Shown here: piece after piece, positions 6,079 through 10,033 of the stretch
Layout: every line of letters starts with the position of its first letter
Position numbering within the stretch: position 1 is the first letter of the stretch
From: an uncultured Collinsella sp.
GTDB taxonomy: Bacteria; Actinomycetota; Coriobacteriia; Coriobacteriales; Coriobacteriaceae
Reading direction: 5' to 3'
DNA length: 10,033 bases
NCBI GenBank assembly: GCA_902491055.1
Contig: CABUGI010000068.1
Coordinates: 1-10,033, forward strand
Position numbers and translations under genes: made by a program
Notes under the pieces: model-generated
Databases searched by the model: none
Told to the model about the DNA's origin: nothing
What the model saw: the letters and a program-made list of their open reading frames with translations, nothing else

Positions 6079-6864
6079 ATGACCGAAGCCGCTGTTGAAA
6101 CCTACGACACCACGACTAGAGGCGCCGCCTCGATGGCGGCCTATCGCGCCGTTCGCATCCTGCAACTATTAAGCGAAAACACCGGCGAGGACAAGGCCAT
6201 GCTTTCCGATGAGTTGATCCGGCGCCTCGCCCATCCCGACGACCCCGCCCGCATGCCCATCTCGGCGGCGCGGCGCAGCATCTACACCGCCATCTCCGCG
6301 CTTCGCCATGCCGGATACGAAATTGAGTACAAACGCGGCGTGGGCTACAAACTTCTTACCCGCCCGCTCACCGATGAAGAGATCATCCGGCTCCACGGTA
6401 TGGTCATGCGCAACCGCTCCACACCTATCGCTATCCGCAAGAGCATGGCGCAGCACTTAGTTGCCATGGCGAGCGCCGACGTTCGCGGCTACCTCGATAC
6501 ACCCGAACCCGCTCCAAGCGCAGGCAGCAAGGCTACCAAGGCAACACGCACGCCCATCAAGCGCATCGACACGTGCGAGCTCGTCGAGCAGGCCATCGAC
6601 CACGGAACCACGGTGAGTTTTGATATTTCGAGCGTCACGACACGCGGCGAAACCGAAGCAGCACGGATGACACTCCGTCCCTTTGCCATCAAGCAACGAG
6701 ACGGCATCTCTTATTTGCTGGGAACGGTCTATGACGCCCGAGGCGCCGATGACACGTTGCGTACCGTAGAGATTGGCCGAATGAGAAACGTCACCACACG
6801 TCTCCTCGACGGCAAGAAGCTCTTCGCCGCCCTAGACGAGGACGACGCCTCCTCCGCCGCATAG
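6079..6864 (+). CDS. Transcriptional regulator, HTH plus degenerate WYL-like domain
   Basis: Probable DNA-binding regulator of the DeoR/YafY-like group, 261 residues. Residues about 20-95 form a helical N-terminal region compatible with a winged helix: helix AYRAVRILQLLSENTG, then a segment SAARRSIYTAISALRHAGY with the look of a recognition helix, ending in a wing-like EIEYKRGVGYKLL. Residues about 158-250 resemble a WYL effector domain: an opening helix LVEQAIDHG, RPFAIKQRDGISYLLG (200-215, with YLL where WYL is usual), and a closing TVEIGRMRNV (229-238). The low-complexity stretch around 140-158 looks like a linker. The ATG at 6079 is preferred, with AAGGA 10 nt upstream; a GTG at 6070 is only 1 nt from that site. 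It lies 160 bp ahead of the ABC importer operon in the same direction. The ligand and targets are unknown. Confidence 0.72.
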   Translation: MTEAAVETYDTTTRGAASMAAYRAVRILQLLSENTGEDKAMLSDELIRRLAHPDDPARMPISAARRSIYTAISALRHAGYEIEYKRGVGYKLLTRPLTDEEIIRLHGMVMRNRSTPIAIRKSMAQHLVAMASADVRGYLDTPEPAPSAGSKATKATRTPIKRIDTCELVEQAIDHGTTVSFDISSVTTRGETEAARMTLRPFAIKQRDGISYLLGTVYDARGADDTLRTVEIGRMRNVTTRLLDGKKLFAALDEDDASSAA

Positions 6865-6933
6865 GACCCTCCGCCGCCCATTCGACTACCCGTACCGCCC
6901 ATCCGATTCTGTATTAAAAAACCCGCCAGGCTG

Positions 6934-6961
6934 TTGTAAAAATGGACATCAGCGCTACTAT
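6934..6961 (+). promoter_or_regulatory. Promoter of the ABC importer operon
   Basis: TTGTAA (6934-6939) and TACTAT (6956-6961) are separated by 16 bp, giving a start near 6968 and a leader of about 57 nt. This is the clearest -35/-10 pair in the window. The leader is too short to hold a T-box or a large riboswitch. Confidence 0.65.
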
Positions 6962-6966
6962 AGTTC

Positions 6967-6992
6967 CACTTGCACTTTGTCCCAGTGCAGTG
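6967..6992 (+). other. Hairpin at the 5' end of the importer mRNA
   Basis: TGCACT (6971-6976) pairs with AGTGCA (6984-6989) around a 7-nt loop, and CAC (6967-6969) with GTG (6990-6992) extends it past a one-base bulge. It begins at the predicted transcription start, so it could stabilise the mRNA 5' end, or on DNA serve as an operator just downstream of the promoter. Confidence 0.45.
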
Positions 6993-7024
6993 TTTCCAGC
7001 CATTTTTATACTGGGGGTAATGAT

Positions 7025-8005
7025 ATGAAGGACATCACCATCAGCCGCAGGAGCCTTCTGGTCTCCGCCGGCCTGCTCGCGCTCGCCCCGCTCGCCGGAT
7101 GCGGCGGCAACTCTGGTCCCGGCTCTGCTGCCGCCGGTTCCGACTACACCATCGGCGTTCTGCAGCTCACCGAGCACTCCGCACTCGATGCCGCCAACGA
7201 CGGCTTTGTCAAGGCCATCAAGGAGAGCGGCCTTAAGGTCAAGATCGACCAGAAGAACGCCCAGAACGACCAGTCCACGTGTAAGTCCATTGCCGACAAG
7301 TTTGTGGGCGACAACGTCAACCTGATTTATGCCATCGCCACGCCCGCCGCGCAGGCTGCCGCCGGCGCCACGGCCGATATCCCCATCGTGGGCTGCGCCA
7401 TCACCGACTACGCCGCCTCCGGCCTGGTCCAGGACAACGACAAGCCCGGCACCAACGTCACGGGCGCTTCCGACCTCACCCCGGTCGCCGAGCAGCTCGA
7501 GATGATGCAGAAGGTCCTGCCCGACGTTAAAAAGGTCGGCCTGCTCTACTGCACCGCCGAGTCCAACTCCGACGTCCAGATCAAGGCCGCCAAGAAGGAG
7601 CTCGACAAGCTGGGCCTCGAGTACACTGACTTCACCGTCTCGAGCTCCAACGAGATTCAGTCCGTCGTCGAGTCTGCCGTGGGCAAGGTCGACGCGCTGT
7701 ACTCCCCCACCGACAACACCATCGCCGCGGGTGCCTCGCAGGTCGGCCAGATCTGCAAGGAAAACAAGCTTCCCTTCGTGACTGGCGAGGAGGGTATGTG
7801 CATGGCCGGCGGCCTGTTCACCCTCTCCATCAATTACGAGGACCTGGGCTACGCCGCGGGCGAGATGGCCGTTAAGATCCTGAAGGGCGAGGCCAAGCCC
7901 GAAGACATGCCGATCAAGCACCTCTCGAGCAAGGACCTGGTCGTCGTCAAGAACGACGAGATGGCCGAGGCCCTGGGCATCGACCTTTCCGCTCTGGACG
8001 CGTAA
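7025..8005 (+). CDS. ABC importer substrate-binding lipoprotein (TrpX-like family)
   Basis: Extracytoplasmic ligand-binding component of the importer encoded by this gene and the next two. The 326-residue protein starts with a lipoprotein signal ending in the lipobox LAGC (Cys26), so the mature protein is membrane-anchored from Cys26. The signal begins ISRRSLL, close to a twin-arginine motif. The two-lobed body matches the ABC substrate-binding family PF04392: YTIGVLQLTEH near the mature start, IPIVGCAITDYAASGLV, GTNVTGASDL in the first lobe, and LPFVTGEEGMCMAGGLFTLSINYEDLGYAAG in the second. The ATG at 7025 follows GGGGGT by 6 nt; a longer frame from 6977 would destroy the signal peptide. 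Relatives include tryptophan/tyrosine-type importers, but the ligand cannot be deduced. It is the first gene of the operon and a hairpin follows it. Confidence 0.92.
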   Translation: MKDITISRRSLLVSAGLLALAPLAGCGGNSGPGSAAAGSDYTIGVLQLTEHSALDAANDGFVKAIKESGLKVKIDQKNAQNDQSTCKSIADKFVGDNVNLIYAIATPAAQAAAGATADIPIVGCAITDYAASGLVQDNDKPGTNVTGASDLTPVAEQLEMMQKVLPDVKKVGLLYCTAESNSDVQIKAAKKELDKLGLEYTDFTVSSSNEIQSVVESAVGKVDALYSPTDNTIAAGASQVGQICKENKLPFVTGEEGMCMAGGLFTLSINYEDLGYAAGEMAVKILKGEAKPEDMPIKHLSSKDLVVVKNDEMAEALGIDLSALDA

Positions 8006-8072
8006 TGCCATACGCGGCATGCGTCTAGAGCCCGTGCTCGCGCTTTAGCCGCGTTATTCAATATCTGAGCCA

Positions 8073-8113
8073 CAGGGGCGGGCGCTGTAGACCGGCGTCC
8101 GCCCTGCTTGTTT
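8073..8113 (+). terminator. Intra-operon terminator-like hairpin between binding protein and permease
   Basis: CAGGGGCGGGCGC (8073-8085) pairs with GCGTCCGCCCTG (8095-8106), with a bulged G and one G-T pair, followed by CTTGTTT. It lies in the 203-bp gap after the binding-protein gene. No clear new promoter is seen before the permease, so partial termination or 3'-end protection would yield more binding protein than membrane components, a common arrangement in importer operons. Confidence 0.6.
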
Positions 8114-8208
8114 CAGGTAAAACAAAACGTCTGTCCGCAGCTCTTCTATGCATTGTTACCGCTATTATGGAAAATCACGTGTCCACCCTATCCTAGGAGG
8201 TATGAAGC

Positions 8209-9132
8209 ATGCTCATTGCATTGCAGGGCGCCGTTTCGCAGGGCGTCCTCTGGGGCATTATGGTGCTTGGCGTGTTTATCACGTTCCGCCTGCTCGACAT
8301 TCCCGATATGACCTGCGACGGCAGCTTTGCCCTCGGCGGCTGCGTCTGCGCTGTGCTCATCGTCAATAACAACGTCGACCCGCTGCTCGCCGTGCTGGCC
8401 GGTATGTGCGCCGGCGCCATCGCGGGTACCGTCACGGGCATTTTGACCACCGTCTTTGAGATTCCCGCGATCCTCGCCGGAATCCTCACCCAGATCAGTC
8501 TGTGGTCAATCAACCTGCGCATCATGGGCAAGTCCAATACGCCCATTCTTGCCAAGGGCACCGTGTTCTCGGCCGTCAGCAATATGACCGGTCTGCCGCA
8601 GTCCACCGTTGCCATCATCTTGGGCATCCTGCTCGCCGTGGCTATCGTTGCCATCCTGTATTGGTTCTTTGGCACCGAAATCGGCTCGGCGCTGCGCGCC
8701 ACCGGCAACAACGAGTACATGATCCGCGCTCTGGGCGTCAACACCAACTCCACCAAGATGATCGCCCTCGTGCTCTCCAACGCCCTCATCGGCCTCTCTG
8801 GCGCGCTTATCTGCCAGAGCCAAAAGTATGCCGACATTGGCATGGGTACCGGCGCTATCGTTATCGGTCTTGCCGCCATCGTCATCGGTGAGGTGCTCGG
8901 CCGTCTGCTGCCCGGCGGCCTCACGCAGTTTAGCGTCCGTCTTGCCTCCGCCGTCTTTGGCTCCGTGGTGTACTTCCTTATCCGCGCCATCGTGCTGCAG
9001 TTGGGCATGGACGCCAACGACATGAAGCTGCTCTCCGCCGTGATCGTCGCCGTGGCCCTGTGCGTGCCCGTGGTTTGGGAGCGCTATAAGCTCCGCAGCT
9101 CCTACACGAAGGGGGATGAGGCAGATGCTTAA
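8209..9132 (+). CDS. ABC importer permease (branched-chain-type, BPD_transp_2 family)
   Basis: Membrane channel subunit of the importer, 307 residues and strongly hydrophobic. Transmembrane segments start at about residue 8 and fill most of the chain up to about 290, ending in a charged cytoplasmic tail. DMTCDGSFALGG (about 33-44) is the conserved N-terminal motif of permeases paired with PF04392-type binding proteins. The cytoplasmic coupling loop GSALRATGNNEYMIRALGVN lies around residues 158-178. The ATG at 8209 follows AGGAGG by 8 nt; an ATG at 8202 is out of frame. It overlaps the ATPase gene by 8 nt, implying translational coupling. The resemblance to LivH/LivM-type and sugar-type permeases is at superfamily level only. 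Confidence 0.92.
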   Translation: MLIALQGAVSQGVLWGIMVLGVFITFRLLDIPDMTCDGSFALGGCVCAVLIVNNNVDPLLAVLAGMCAGAIAGTVTGILTTVFEIPAILAGILTQISLWSINLRIMGKSNTPILAKGTVFSAVSNMTGLPQSTVAIILGILLAVAIVAILYWFFGTEIGSALRATGNNEYMIRALGVNTNSTKMIALVLSNALIGLSGALICQSQKYADIGMGTGAIVIGLAAIVIGEVLGRLLPGGLTQFSVRLASAVFGSVVYFLIRAIVLQLGMDANDMKLLSAVIVAVALCVPVVWERYKLRSSYTKGDEADA

Positions 9133-9919
9133 GCTCTCGCACGTCAAGAAGACCTTTAACAAGGGCACCGTCACCGAGAAGCGCGCGCTCACCGGCGTCG
9201 ACCTCACCCTAAATGACGGCGACTTTGTAACCGTGATCGGCGGCAACGGCGCCGGCAAGTCCACGCTGCTCAACATGATCGCCGGCGTGTACCCGCTCGA
9301 TTCGGGCGTTATTGAGCTCGACGGCACCGACATCTCGCGCCTGAGCGAGTCGCAGCGCGCCAAGTACCTGGGCCGCGTGTTTCAGGACCCCATGCGCGGT
9401 ACCGCTGCCGACATGCAGATCGCCGAGAACCTGGCCCTCGCCAAGCGTCGCGGCCAGCGTCGCGGCCTTTCGTGGGGCGTCACCAAGGCCGAGAAAGATG
9501 AGTACGTCGAGCTGCTCAAGCGCCTGGACCTTGGTCTGGACACGCGTCTCAACGCCAAGGTCGGCCTGCTCTCGGGTGGCCAGCGCCAGGCACTCACCCT
9601 GCTGATGGCCACGCTCACCAAGCCGCGCCTGCTGCTGCTCGACGAGCACACGGCGGCCCTCGACCCCAAGACGGCATCAAAGGTGCTCAACCTGACCGAG
9701 GAGATCGTCGACGAGAACCACCTGACCACGCTCATGGTCACGCACAACATGAACGACGCCATCCGTCTGGGCAACCGTCTGATCATGATGCACGAGGGCC
9801 ACGTGATCTACGACGTGGCGGGCGATGAGAAGAAGTCGCTCACCGTAGCCGACCTGCTGCAGAAATTCGAGGAGGCCTCGGGCGGCGAGCTCGCCAACGA
9901 CCGCATGCTGCTAAGCTAA
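9125..9919 (+). CDS. ABC importer ATP-binding protein
   Basis: Cytoplasmic ATPase that drives the importer, 264 residues, one complete ABC domain. Walker A is GGNGAGKS (39-46), the Q-loop Gln87 is in RVFQDP, the signature is LSGGQ (149-153), Walker B is LLLLD with catalytic Glu174, and the switch His207 is in MVTHN. Walker B continues DEHTAALDP, with His where most ABC ATPases have Pro, as I recall for ATPases paired with PF04392 binding proteins. The ATG at 9125 is chosen because GGGGGA lies 8 nt upstream; an in-frame ATG at 9116 has G-rich sequence directly against it and no proper spacing. It is the last gene of the operon and is followed at once by two terminator hairpins. Confidence 0.95.
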   Translation: MLKLSHVKKTFNKGTVTEKRALTGVDLTLNDGDFVTVIGGNGAGKSTLLNMIAGVYPLDSGVIELDGTDISRLSESQRAKYLGRVFQDPMRGTAADMQIAENLALAKRRGQRRGLSWGVTKAEKDEYVELLKRLDLGLDTRLNAKVGLLSGGQRQALTLLMATLTKPRLLLLDEHTAALDPKTASKVLNLTEEIVDENHLTTLMVTHNMNDAIRLGNRLIMMHEGHVIYDVAGDEKKSLTVADLLQKFEEASGGELANDRMLLS

Positions 9920-9957
9920 ACCTACCAAAAAGGGACAGGTTTATTTTGGCAGGTTTT
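9918..9957 (+). terminator. First terminator hairpin after the importer operon
   Basis: AAACCTACCAAAA (9918-9930) pairs with TTTTGGCAGGTTT (9944-9956) with one mismatch and a 13-nt loop, and runs into TTTT. The left arm begins inside the stop codon of the ATPase gene. The stem is AT-rich at both ends, so it is weaker than the hairpin that follows. Confidence 0.6.
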
Positions 9958-9972
9958 ATCTGCGCAAACGTC

Positions 9973-10012
9973 AAAACCGCCGCTAAGGGACAGGCGCCCT
10001 TGCGGCGGTTTT
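9973..10012. terminator. Second, strong and possibly bidirectional terminator
   Basis: AAAACCGCCGC (9973-9983) pairs with GCGGCGGTTTT (10002-10012), and AAGGG (9985-9989) with CCCTT (9997-10001) continues the stem past a bulged T. The A-run on the left and T-run on the right allow termination from either side, so a convergent gene may lie just beyond the right edge. Confidence 0.88.
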
Positions 10013-10033
10013 CGCATATTATGTCGATAATCC

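Noticed and set aside
6968..7024. T-box or riboswitch in the importer leader
   Set aside because: The predicted leader is about 57 nt, with only a small hairpin and no T-box sequence; too short for known large leaders unless transcription starts further upstream.
6914..8020. 368-residue open frame antisense to the binding-protein gene
   Set aside because: A codon-bias shadow of the lipoprotein gene with no family likeness; it would also cover the importer promoter.

Overview
The window is a stretch of ordinary, GC-rich, densely coding bacterial chromosome. A Gram-positive actinobacterial gut anaerobe of the Coriobacteriia (Collinsella/Olsenella type) fits best: C/G-ending codons, a free-standing glucose-type EIIA, a lipoprotein-based ABC importer, and short intergenic gaps with strong rho-independent terminators. 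The taxon is an inference; no rRNA or other decisive marker is present.

Left part (1-3428, minus strand). A ferrous-iron transporter in which FeoA is fused to the N-terminus of FeoB runs off the left edge. A tandem palindromic operator candidate precedes it. Upstream, 540 bp without a convincing gene hold a tandem array with an exact 62-bp period, built from 15-mers in alternating orientation, and a 61-bp imperfect palindrome. Beyond these lies an alpha/beta-hydrolase of the acetylesterase type, also on the minus strand.

Centre (3429-5902, plus strand). A divergent promoter region separates the hydrolase from a single-domain PTS EIIA (glucose family). A terminator follows, then asparaginyl-tRNA synthetase with its own promoter and a terminator with a perfect stem.

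Right part (5903-10033, plus strand). A DNA-binding regulator with an HTH region and a degenerate WYL-like domain has a leader able to pair with its own Shine-Dalgarno region. It is followed by a three-gene ABC importer operon: substrate-binding lipoprotein, permease, ATPase. The operon has a recognisable promoter, a hairpin between the first two genes that may lower permease/ATPase expression, an 8-nt overlap between permease and ATPase, and two consecutive terminator hairpins at the end. The family resembles TrpXYZ-like importers, but the substrate cannot be read from sequence. The regulator lies 160 bp upstream in the same direction and could control the importer, though nothing here proves it.

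No mobile element, CRISPR array, tRNA or rRNA was recognised. The 62-bp array is the observation least explained by known features.
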